DNA of 64,000 nt from positions 1,426,001-1,490,000 of the forward strand of contig PMSI01000001.1 of the NCBI GenBank assembly GCA_003168375.1, in the 5' to 3' direction. Of the stretch, positions 1 through 7,351 are shown piece after piece. The number at the start of each line of letters is the position of its first letter. Position 1 is the stretch's first letter. The stretch is from Vulcanimicrobiota bacterium (GTDB taxonomy: Bacteria > Vulcanimicrobiota > Vulcanimicrobiia > Vulcanimicrobiales > Vulcanimicrobiaceae). The notes beneath the pieces are model-generated. The model did not search any database. It was not told the DNA's origin and saw nothing but the letters and a program-made list of their open reading frames with translations. The position numbers and the translations under genes are program-made.

Positions 1-134
1 CCTACTTGCGCGGCGCTACTCGATCACGTTGCGCCGACAGGTCCACGAGTGATCAGTGGCGGAAATCGATTCCACCGCAACAGCGTGAACCTTCCTGAGC
101 ATCTTCCAAGTCATTCGCGACGGAGTGTGGCCTC

Positions 135-1701
135 GTGATCGCCTCGTTGTATTTCCGGCATTTCAAAGCGTTTCAAGAGGCGCACGACATTGAATTGCGC
201 CCATTGACCCTGATCTACGGTTCGAATTCAAGCGGGAAAAGTTCTTTGCTTCAGGCTTTGCTTCTCTTAAAGCAGACCTTGGAGCCTTCGGTTGCCGGTG
301 CGACGGTATTGCAATTTCGAAGTGAAGATTACGTTGATCTTGGAAACTTTGCGAACGTAGTCTACGCACACAGAAAGTCTGAACCGCTCGTCATTGGCTT
401 GACCTGTCGTACGGCCGACGTCGTAATCGGGCAACTTGAAGGTGTCGCGGAATTTTCGGCGCGGTTCTATTTCGTGGTCGGGCGCGACAATGATGTCGTC
501 CTTCAAAAGATCGACATATTCCTCAACAGGGAAGAGGCATCGACGTTTTCTCTTGTCGCTCGAGTCACGCAGGGGTCCGCGGACGCAGCGTCTGTCGACG
601 AGATTCAACCTCGGCGACTGCGCCGTCGCCGGAGGTTCGAGGTGGCTGGTATCAATGCCAGCTCACCGTTCATCCGTGGACTCTTCGATAAGTTTGTCTC
701 GACGCAGCTACCACGAGCTCAAACGCGCCTTTCATCAGAGATCGACCTTTATAATCGATTTGCGATACTTGAGGCCGGTGATGAAACACCTCACGCAAGG
801 TATCTGAATCAGTTACATAGCCACCAAGCGTACTTGTCTAACTATTCGTTCCAAAATTACCTGAACGATTTGCTAGCGGAATCAACGAGTCGAGCATTCG
901 ACCTCTATCATTTTTTTGCCAAACAACCTAATCTTTCGCAACCCGAAAGATGAGACAGAGGCGTACCGTCCGTCCGATGTTGGCGATCTAAGCATCATTG
1001 CTCTAAGGATCAGTCGAGCAATCAGAAGCGAACTCGCCAACATCTCGTACATTGGGCCGCTTCGCGATTATCCCGAGCGCACATATATCTACACCGGGAA
1101 TCGGCCCGAAACAGTCGGCACTCACGGACAGAATCTACCGGACATTCTTTTCGGCGAGCAACACTATCACGCCGAGTTGAACCGACTTGCCCGTCTCCTT
1201 GGGATCGGTTACGAACTGCGGTTAACGCGACAGAAGTCGGGGGCGCTAAGCGACGTATTCGCGGTGAGGCTTTACGACAAGAAGACGCGGATAAATGTGG
1301 GCTTAAACGACGTGGGATTTGGAGTTTCTCAAGTGCTGCCTATCTTGCTCGAATCCTGTCTTGAGGGGACGAGTGTCGTCCTCGTTGAGCAGCCTGAAAT
1401 TCACCTTCACCCTAGCTTGCAATCTGCACTTGGATCGGTACTTGCGGCTGCGGTAAGTGGCCGTACGCGGCGTCAGTTTATCATCGAGACGCACTCCGAA
1501 CATATTTTACTTCGCCTCCAGCGATTAATTCGTGACAATAAACTAGCTTCAGATAAGCTTCGAATTCTGTTTGTTGACAAGCAGCGAGGTGGCTCAACTG
1601 TTTCGGAGCTTAGAGTAGCGCCGAATGGAGATCTCCTGGATCATTGGCCTGGGGGGTTCTTTGACGATGCCTTCAAAGAGGTCTTTGGTGTAGAGCAATA
1701 A
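135..1701 (+). pseudogene. AAA15 / DUF3696-like ATPase, split by a frameshift
   Basis: Two overlapping reading frames (135-953 from GTG; 916-1701) together encode one SMC/ABC-like ATPase of about 520 residues. The first half opens with a typical 'FKAFQ' strand and a P-loop GSNSSGKSS near residue 31. The second half carries Walker B-like VVLVEQPEIHLHP and an ETHSEHILLRLQRL segment, as in AAA15/DUF3696 (OLD-like) ATPases of phage-defence loci. The halves meet at a run of seven T (911-917). Removing one T joins them as ...LYHFLPNNLIF..., so a single-base indel is the simplest cause. The next gene starts in the final base of this one, so they form a pair. Base composition is clearly poorer in G+C than the rest of the window, suggesting transfer. 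Family assignment is firm at the motif level; the defence role is inferred. Confidence 0.75.
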
Positions 1702-2555
1702 TGAGTGGACGCGTCCTGGTCACGACGCGCCGTTCCGCGGACTATGCCTCTGATGCATTCCTGGAACTCCTTGATGACGTTGCCTTGGCGTCGTTACTAC
1801 AGCTTGGTCCGGTCGACGTTTCGAAAGTCGACAAGGCAGCTTTTTCGCCGAACGGATGGACTCGTTTTACCGAGGCGATGTTGCGGCTTAACACGGCAAA
1901 TCGCATAATACGATGCGCCGACGTAGCCCCAAAGTGCGCTTTCGCGGCGGCCGCTGCGTGCCCGCACGAGCTCTCGCACTCTACGGTCGTTGTCGGCCAT
2001 GCTCCAGCGAGCGCGATTGACCTTCGGGACTACCTGACAGATGTTCGCCGTGTTGCGGTCCGTGAGCAAGACTTATCGTATCGTGCTCGGATTTCCGAGG
2101 GGGATTTTGCCGTACTGGTGTTCGATCAGTTTTTTCGGTATGCGAGGGAGCTGAAGCTCATCGATCGAGCACTCGGCCAGTATTGGGCAGCGAACGCAAT
2201 ATACCGGGACACGTTGCAGTGGTTTGTCACCGAGGCGAATGCGCGGGGAGTCCGCGACATTGCTTTGGTCACGGCGTTTCACTATGGAAATATGGCGAAT
2301 GAACCGCTGGTTCACGCAGAGTGCGTCCGACTCGGAATTCGCCTAGAAACGAAAGTATATCCCCGCTTTCCGCATTGGCGCGCAATCATTTCAGATCGCT
2401 TCACATTGGTTGTTGATCACGGCTTGGATCTGCGCCTCGGGAACGGCCTAGTTCGGGAAACAGAGATGCATGTCAAGGGAATAGCGGACGCGTCTATGTC
2501 GTTTGTGAAGGCGCTCAGGATCGCACCCCGCAATTCGGCTTGTACACAATGTTAG
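1701..2555 (+). CDS. ATPase-partner protein, possibly PLD-like fold
   Basis: This 284-residue protein has no signal peptide or membrane segment and starts one base inside the end of the AAA15-type ATPase, so the two are translationally coupled. I do not recognise it with confidence. Its C-terminal half has the rhythm of phospholipase D-like effector domains: FDQFFRYAREL (141-151), a TAFHYG strand (191-196), HWRAIISDRF (225-234; compare the usual HDR motif) and DHGLDLRLG (239-247). Such domains accompany AAA ATPases in several bacterial immunity loci, so it may be the effector or sensor of a two-gene system. Low G+C like its partner. The existence of the gene is well supported; the fold is inference. 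Confidence 0.6.
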   Translation: MSGRVLVTTRRSADYASDAFLELLDDVALASLLQLGPVDVSKVDKAAFSPNGWTRFTEAMLRLNTANRIIRCADVAPKCAFAAAAACPHELSHSTVVVGHAPASAIDLRDYLTDVRRVAVREQDLSYRARISEGDFAVLVFDQFFRYARELKLIDRALGQYWAANAIYRDTLQWFVTEANARGVRDIALVTAFHYGNMANEPLVHAECVRLGIRLETKVYPRFPHWRAIISDRFTLVVDHGLDLRLGNGLVRETEMHVKGIADASMSFVKALRIAPRNSACTQC

Positions 2556-2710
2556 AGCATTCCGATTGGAACTCGTCGGAGGACGTCCCGTGCGCTGCGC
2601 CAGCGACAAGGGGACTTTTCAGGTCATGTCGCTTGTGGCGAGGGCAAGACTGGTCCTTACTGTCGCGCGTTCTGATCTGGGCGCCGGAACCTACCTGATC
2701 CGGCCCTCGC

Positions 2711-3010
2711 CTAGAGCACCGGGTCCGCCAGATCGCGGAGAACGCCGGCTTCGAGGGCAGCGTCGAAGTGAACCGCGTGAAGACGGCCAAGCCGGGTCAG
2801 GGCTTCGATGCCGTGACCGGTGACCTGGTCGACATGCTCAAGGCGGTAATCGTGAAACCGTTCAAGGTCACGCGCTCGGCGCTGCAAAACGCGGCCTCGA
2901 TCGGCGCACTGATCCTGACGACCGAGACCCTCATCGCCGACAAGCCCGAGCCCAAGAAGGACTCCGGCGGCGGCGGCGGCGGCGGCATGGGCGGCTACGA
3001 CATGATGTAG
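2711..3010 (+). pseudogene. groL: 3' remnant of groL (chaperonin GroEL C-terminus)
   Basis: An open frame from about 2711 to the TAG at 3008 encodes the last ~99 residues of Gro[57 protein letters not shown], and the glycine-rich tail ending GGMGGYDMM. No start codon or 5' part is present. The sequence immediately upstream belongs to a lower-GC segment with the AAA ATPase pair, which has therefore replaced or interrupted the gene, or the window lies on a recombinant or misassembled junction. The remnant is not decayed and has a normal stop and terminator, so the break is recent or the 5' part lies elsewhere. GTG at 2768 is an internal codon, not a start. Confidence 0.85.
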
Positions 3011-3036
3011 TCTTCGCTCATCGCGAAGAATGCAAG

Positions 3037-3064
3037 ACGGCCCCGGGAGCAATCCCGGGGCCGT
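3037..3064 (+). terminator. intrinsic terminator after groL remnant
   Basis: A perfect 12-bp stem, ACGGCCCCGGGA and its complement, encloses a GCAA tetraloop. It lies 27 bases after the groL stop and is followed by TGTCGTTT. It would also slow minus-strand transcription leaving the next gene. Confidence 0.75.
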
Positions 3065-3086
3065 TGTCGTTTCAGGATGGCGCCGG

Positions 3087-3596
3087 CTACCGGCTTTGCG
3101 CGATCATCGTGCGATGGACGAGCTTTGCGACGCGCAGCTCGTCGGCGATCGGACGCACGTCGTTCGCGCCTTGCGGCACGACGATGAACGTATACGCTCG
3201 CGCGCCGTAGCGCACGTAGAGACCGCTCGAAGACCGCACTGCAGCGTCGCCGACGCCTTGCACCTCGACGCCGTTCTGTGCGATCGACGCCGGTATCGCC
3301 GTGTCGTGACGCGCGATGACGAACAGCGCAGGCGCCCCCGTGCTGCCGGTCGAGACGTAGCGGCAGACCGCGCCGCTGGTCGGCATCAGCAGCATCGGCG
3401 CGCCGAGCGCGGCGCTGATCTCCGCCTCCGACAGCACCGAACACGGCAAGCCGCTGACGACCTTTGTCGCATCGTGGCGCGGTGCGATGAGGAAGACGGC
3501 GCACAGCGCAACGATTGCGCCGACGGCACCCAGCACCCGCGCGATCGTCGGTGAATCAGGATGATCTGTTCCGTAGAGCTCGTGATAGACAAACAT
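3087..3596 (-). CDS. membrane-anchored DUF3558-like protein
   Basis: The 169-residue product has a short cytoplasmic N-terminus, one membrane segment (about residues 18-40, VLGAVGAIVALCAVFLIA) and an extracytoplasmic domain. The latter opens with LPCSVLSEAEISAALGAPM followed by a second cysteine in VCRYVS, the spacing seen in DUF3558/secreted 'sporulation-type' lipoproteins where the two Cys form a disulfide. No catalytic residues are evident. It is transcribed alone, convergent to the groL remnant and divergent from mgsA. The ATG gives the only plausible start with the anchor complete. Function unknown. Confidence 0.65.
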   Translation of the reverse strand: MFVYHELYGTDHPDSPTIARVLGAVGAIVALCAVFLIAPRHDATKVVSGLPCSVLSEAEISAALGAPMLLMPTSGAVCRYVSTGSTGAPALFVIARHDTAIPASIAQNGVEVQGVGDAAVRSSSGLYVRYGARAYTFIVVPQGANDVRPIADELRVAKLVHRTMIAQSR

Positions 3597-3698
3597 CGTA
3601 GTGCCATGAAATCACGGCCGCGGTGCGCGGCGCATCGTCCGATCGTTCAGCATATTCACCGAAATGTCATCATTTTCGACAACATACGTGCACATCGT

Positions 3699-3714
3699 TG
3701 CGACGATTGTCGCA
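3699..3714. promoter_or_regulatory. inverted repeat in the mgsA upstream region
   Basis: A perfect dyad TGCGAC-GATT-GTCGCA sits about 60 bases before mgsA. A further CGACAA (3677-3682) is the inverse of the overlapping TTGTCG (3707-3712). It lies in the only promoter-sized gap between two divergent genes, so an operator is possible; no regulator can be named. Confidence 0.3.
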
Positions 3715-3772
3715 CGTTCGTGAAACAAATATGCGCGCGCAACGCGAGCGGCGTCGCGTTCGTTGAAGGCTC

Positions 3773-4231
3773 ATGGAGCGTACACTCTTGCGGCGCGGCG
3801 CCGCACCTCGCGTCGCGCTCATCGCGCACGACGGACGCAAGCACGATCTCACCGAGTGGGCGACGTTCAATCGCGGAACGCTTGCGCGTTGCGCCCTGGT
3901 TGCGACCGGAACGACGGGCGCGATGGTCGCCGAGGCGACCGGATTGCCGGTCGACTTGCTGCTCTCCGGACCGCTGGGCGGCGACGCGCAGGTCGGTGCG
4001 ATGCTGGTCGACGCGAAACTCGATCTCATCGTTTTCTTCTGGGATCCGCTGACGACGCAGCCGCACGACGTCGACGTGAAGGCGCTGCTGCGTCTCGCCG
4101 TTCTGTACAACGTGCCGATCGCGTGCAACCGCGCATCGGCCGACTTCCTGATCTCTTCGCCGCTGTTCATGGATGCCGCGCACCTCGTCCACCGCCGCTC
4201 CGAGCGCGTCGCTTCGCCCACGACGCCGTAA
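3773..4231 (+). CDS. mgsA: methylglyoxal synthase
   Basis: MgsA converts dihydroxyacetone phosphate to methylglyoxal and phosphate, a cytosolic bypass of lower glycolysis used when phosphorylated sugars accumulate. The 152-residue protein matches the family's usual length and shows its signature blocks in order: VALIAHDGRKHDL near the N-terminus (the Asp is part of the active site), ATGTTG (phosphate loop), SGPLGGDAQVGAML (second catalytic Asp), VFFWDPL and the HDVDVKALLRL block, then LYNVPIACN. The ATG at 3773 gives an 11-residue lead before the first strand. It is followed after 36 bases by a DsbA-fold gene on the same strand. Confidence 0.93.
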   Translation: MERTLLRRGAAPRVALIAHDGRKHDLTEWATFNRGTLARCALVATGTTGAMVAEATGLPVDLLLSGPLGGDAQVGAMLVDAKLDLIVFFWDPLTTQPHDVDVKALLRLAVLYNVPIACNRASADFLISSPLFMDAAHLVHRRSERVASPTTP

Positions 4232-4267
4232 CATAGGCGGGCCGCTGCGTGCGGCGAAGCCCTCGGC

Positions 4268-4903
4268 ATGAAGGTGATCGCGTTCGTCGACGTGCTCTCG
4301 CATTGGTGCCTTGCCGCGCAGCCGGCGCTGGATGCGCTGCGGGCGACGCTCGCCGACGACGTCGAGCTCGAGATCGTGCTGGCTCCGCTGGCCGACGGCG
4401 CGCCGGTCGGCTTCACGCATGAGGCCGAGGCGTGGTTCTACACCCGCGGGACCCTCGCATACGGTCGCGAGCTCGACCCCGGCTGGTGCGAGGGCAGCGA
4501 GACGACGACCTGGCACGCGAACGCGGCCGTCGCCGCGGGCGTCTCGTTCGGCGCGAATCCGATCGTGCTCGGTCGCCGCGTCTCGCGCGCCGCGATGGTC
4601 GACGGTCTGATGCTCGGCCGCGAGGGCGAAGCGGTCCGTGCGGTGGCGAAGTTCACCGGTGTCGACGACGCGGCACTGCGCGACGCGATGCGCAGCGCGA
4701 GGATCGTCGATCAGCTGCACGCCGGGAACGCGCGCCTCGCCGAGATCGGCTGCGCGGAGCGGCCGAGTTGGGAACTGCGCAACGCGAACGGCGACCGCGC
4801 GGTGCTGCAAGGCGTGTGGCAGGCCGAAGCGATCCTGCCCCTCGCGCGCGCGCTGCTCGACGACGAACGCGCGTACAAACGCGCCGGCCCGCCGCCGCAG
4901 TGA
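4268..4903 (+). CDS. DsbA/2-hydroxychromene isomerase-like thioredoxin-fold protein
   Basis: The 211-residue cytosolic protein begins with a thioredoxin-like strand (MKVIAFVDVLSHWC) followed by an all-helical insertion and a C-terminal ...RPSWELRNANGDRAVLQGVW strand pair. This is the organisation of DSBA-family oxidoreductases (FrnE / HCCA isomerase-like). Only one cysteine remains at the usual CXXC position (HWCLAAQP), so a classical disulfide exchange is unlikely; a glutathione- or thiol-linked role is possible. No signal peptide. Its stop codon overlaps the GTG start of tag, so the two are co-translated. Confidence 0.65.
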   Translation: MKVIAFVDVLSHWCLAAQPALDALRATLADDVELEIVLAPLADGAPVGFTHEAEAWFYTRGTLAYGRELDPGWCEGSETTTWHANAAVAAGVSFGANPIVLGRRVSRAAMVDGLMLGREGEAVRAVAKFTGVDDAALRDAMRSARIVDQLHAGNARLAEIGCAERPSWELRNANGDRAVLQGVWQAEAILPLARALLDDERAYKRAGPPPQ

Positions 4904-5508
4904 GCGCCGAACCGGTACGCTGCGCCTGGGCGGGTGCCGATCCGGCGATGATCGCCTACCACGATCGCGAGTGGGGCACGCCGGTCCACGACGACCGCGT
5001 GCTGTTCGAGTTCCTGATCCTGGAGGGCGCGCAGGCGGGGCTGTCGTGGTCGACGATCCTGCGCCGGCGCGACGGATACCGTCGCGCGTATCGCGGTTTC
5101 GATCCGGCCAAGGTCGCGCGCTTCGGCGAACGCGACGTCGCGCGTCTGCTCGCCGACGACGGGATCATCCGGAACAAGGCGAAGGTCGCGTGGTCGATCC
5201 GCAACGCGCTCGCGTTCCTCGAACTGCAGAGCGAGCGCGGGTCGTTCGCAGCGTACCTTTGGGCGTTCACCGGCGGCGAGCCGATCGTGAACCGGCCGCG
5301 CACGAGTGCCGACCTTCTGGCGACGACCGTGCTCTCCGACGCGCTCAGCACCGACCTCCGCAAGCGCGGTTTCGGCTTCGTCGGCTCGACGATCTGCTAC
5401 GCCTTCATGCAAGCCGTCGGCGTCGTGAACGACCACGCGGCGACGTGTTTCCTCGCGCCGCCCGCCGCCGGGAAGTCACCCCGCACCCCGGGAACGTCGC
5501 GGAGATGA
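4900..5508 (+). CDS. tag: DNA-3-methyladenine glycosylase I
   Basis: Tag removes 3-methyladenine from alkylated DNA in base excision repair. The 202-residue protein shows the family blocks: RCAWAGADPAMIAYHDREWG at the N-terminus (including a zinc-binding Cys and His), LFEFLILEGAQAGLSW (helix carrying the base-recognition Glu), RNKAKVAWSIRNA, the FGFVGSTICYAFMQAVG block and VNDHAATC (zinc ligands). The GTG start overlaps the preceding stop (GTGA), and the TGA of tag overlaps the ATG of the next SDR, so this is part of a tightly coupled run. Other upstream in-frame starts lie inside the previous gene and were discounted. Confidence 0.93.
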   Translation: MSAEPVRCAWAGADPAMIAYHDREWGTPVHDDRVLFEFLILEGAQAGLSWSTILRRRDGYRRAYRGFDPAKVARFGERDVARLLADDGIIRNKAKVAWSIRNALAFLELQSERGSFAAYLWAFTGGEPIVNRPRTSADLLATTVLSDALSTDLRKRGFGFVGSTICYAFMQAVGVVNDHAATCFLAPPAAGKSPRTPGTSRR

Positions 5509-6248
5509 TGCTCGAAGGCGATGCGATCGTTCTGGCCGGTGCGACCGGCCGCGTCGGCGGCGCGACGCTGGCGACGCTGGTCCACGAAGGCGCGCGCGTC
5601 ATCGTGCTCTCGCGTGCCGTCGAGCGCGCGCGGGCCGCGATCGAGGAGATTCTCGACGACGCCGAACGCGCGGCGGCGATTCCGTTCGCGGCCGACTTGA
5701 ACGACCCCGCGCAGGCGGCGGCCGCGATCGCGGCGTGCGTCGAGCGCTTCGGCCGGATCGACGCGGCGGTCAGCCTCGCCGGCGACGGGCACGTCGTCGC
5801 GCTCGCCGATTCGACGCTCGACGACTTGCGCGCGAACCTCTCCGCGTTCACGGAGACCGCGTACAATCTCGCGCTCCCGGCGCTGCGCGCGATGCTCGCG
5901 CAACCGTACCGCGACGGCGCGCGCTCGCGCGGCCGCATCGTCGTCGTCACCGCAGGGTCCTCGAAGCAGCCGGCGCCCGGACGCGGCCTGTTCGGCGTCG
6001 CGAAAGCCGGCGTGAACGTCCTGATGCAGGCGATCGCCCGCGAGCACAAAGCGGACGGGATCGTCGCCAACGCACTCGTGCTCGGCGGCGTCGCGACGGA
6101 TGCGGCCCGCAGCTACCTCGACGCCGATGACTTCACGGCTGCGGCGACACCGCAGGAGGTCGCCGACGCGCTGGCCTTTCTCGCAAGCGACCGCGGCAGC
6201 GGCGTGAACGGCGCGCTGGTCGATCTGAACGCGCGCGAGGTCGACTGA
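5505..6248 (+). CDS. SDR-family protein with substituted catalytic Tyr
   Basis: A 247-residue Rossmann protein of the short-chain dehydrogenase/reductase superfamily. It has GATGRVGGATLATL (dinucleotide loop), a DLNDPAQ acidic turn, AVSLAGDG in place of NNAG, VVVTAGSS (catalytic Ser strand) and GVAKAGVNVLM. The canonical YxxxK is FGVAK here: the tyrosine that donates the proton is phenylalanine, so normal carbonyl reduction is doubtful. The C-terminus LASDRGSGVNGALVDLNA is typical. ATG at 5505 overlaps the tag stop; a second ATG follows at 5508. Physiological substrate unknown. Confidence 0.8.
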   Translation: MMLEGDAIVLAGATGRVGGATLATLVHEGARVIVLSRAVERARAAIEEILDDAERAAAIPFAADLNDPAQAAAAIAACVERFGRIDAAVSLAGDGHVVALADSTLDDLRANLSAFTETAYNLALPALRAMLAQPYRDGARSRGRIVVVTAGSSKQPAPGRGLFGVAKAGVNVLMQAIAREHKADGIVANALVLGGVATDAARSYLDADDFTAAATPQEVADALAFLASDRGSGVNGALVDLNAREVD

Positions 6249-6261
6249 TGCGCCGGCCGCC

Positions 6262-7044
6262 GTGACCGCGCTCTACGCGATCCCCATCTGGCTGCTGCTC
6301 GCGCTGGCGATCGTCGTCGCGGCGGGCCTCGCCTGCGCGGGCCAACTCGTCGTACGCCGCCTGTTCCCCGGCGCCGACTTTCGCGCGCACAACGAAGTAG
6401 CCGGGATCGTGCTGGGGATCATCGGCGGACTGTTCGGCGTCACGCTCGCGTTCATCATCGCGATCGTCTGGCAAGAGTTCGACGCGACCCACCAGCGGGT
6501 CGCGGTCGAGTCGAGCGCGGCGGCCGATTTGTATCACACGGCGAGCGGCCTTCCCGCACCAGTGGGGCCGAACGTGCGGCGGAATCTGGTCGCGTACGCG
6601 AAGCTGCTCGTCGAGGACGAGTGGCCGGCGATGCGCAGCGGCGGGAGCAGCGCGCGCGCCGAGCAACTCCTGACGCAGACGTACCGGGACATCGCCCAAT
6701 TTCATCCGCGTGACATGGGCGCGAGCAACGCGCAAGCGGCCGCACTCGTCTACGTGGGTGTCCTGCACGACGCTCGGCATCACCGCCTCGACGACAACGA
6801 CAGCGGCGTATCGCCGTTCGAATGGTCGATCCTCGGCATCAGTGCGGTCATCATCGTCGGTCTGTGCTATCTGGTCGGGTTTCCGGACGTGCGCACACAA
6901 TTGCTGATGACGGGCGCGCTCGCCGCGATGATCGCGGTGATGTTCACGCTGATCTTCGAGCTGGACTACCCGTTCCGCGGCGATCTTGCGATCGCGCCCG
7001 TCGGTTGGCAAGCGTTCTTCGACGAAAACAAGGAGGGAGTCTGA
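6262..7044 (+). CDS. DUF4239-like (bestrophin-like) membrane protein
   Basis: 260 residues with four predicted membrane segments arranged two plus two: about 8-32, 47-69, then a soluble central region rich in charged helices, and about 190-212 and 215-238. The pattern, including FDATHQRVAVESSAAADLYH after the second helix and DVRTQLLMTGALAAMIAVM in the third and fourth, is that of DUF4239 / bestrophin-like proteins, whose transport role in bacteria is not settled. GTG start at 6262 leaves 13 bases after the SDR, and the next small gene follows after 3 bases, so one transcript is likely. Confidence 0.75.
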   Translation: MTALYAIPIWLLLALAIVVAAGLACAGQLVVRRLFPGADFRAHNEVAGIVLGIIGGLFGVTLAFIIAIVWQEFDATHQRVAVESSAAADLYHTASGLPAPVGPNVRRNLVAYAKLLVEDEWPAMRSGGSSARAEQLLTQTYRDIAQFHPRDMGASNAQAAALVYVGVLHDARHHRLDDNDSGVSPFEWSILGISAVIIVGLCYLVGFPDVRTQLLMTGALAAMIAVMFTLIFELDYPFRGDLAIAPVGWQAFFDENKEGV

Positions 7045-7047
7045 CGC

Positions 7048-7341
7048 ATGCGGGTGCGGTCGCGAGGCTCTCGAGCGGTTGCGGCGCTTGCCGTGCTGCT
7101 CGCAGGTGGAATCCCGGCCGTCCAGGGCGCATTGCCGGACGACGTTGCGACCGGCCGTTGGACGGTCAGTGTCGCTCCGAAAACGATCGCCGAGTTCTCC
7201 GGTTCGGCCGCGCCGTGGACCGGCCCGGCGTGGGTCGTCGCGTTGGCCGCGGTACGCGACTCGACGTTTCGCACCGAGATCCGCGACTGCAAGCCGCTCG
7301 TGGCCGATTACATCTTCACCGTCGATTTCGACCCGATCTGA
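7048..7341 (+). CDS. small secreted protein of unknown function
   Basis: The 97-residue product starts with a basic stretch and a hydrophobic core ending in a plausible signal-peptidase site near residue 27 (IPAVQGALPD). The mature part is about 70 residues, with one Cys and a C-terminal VADYIFTVDFDPI. I do not recognise it. It starts 3 bases after the DUF4239-like gene, so its product may work with that membrane protein at the cell envelope. Convergent with the large regulator that follows, 10 bases away. Confidence 0.55.
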   Translation: MRVRSRGSRAVAALAVLLAGGIPAVQGALPDDVATGRWTVSVAPKTIAEFSGSAAPWTGPAWVVALAAVRDSTFRTEIRDCKPLVADYIFTVDFDPI

Positions 7342-7351
7342 GCGCGACCGA

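Noticed and set aside
1-134. Possible gene or promoter at the left edge
   Set aside because: No open frame with supporting motifs and no convincing promoter; only the upstream region of the ATPase.
3561-4052. 163-codon plus-strand frame overlapping mgsA
   Set aside because: Different frame from the unmistakable methylglyoxal synthase and rich in Arg/Ser; a shadow.
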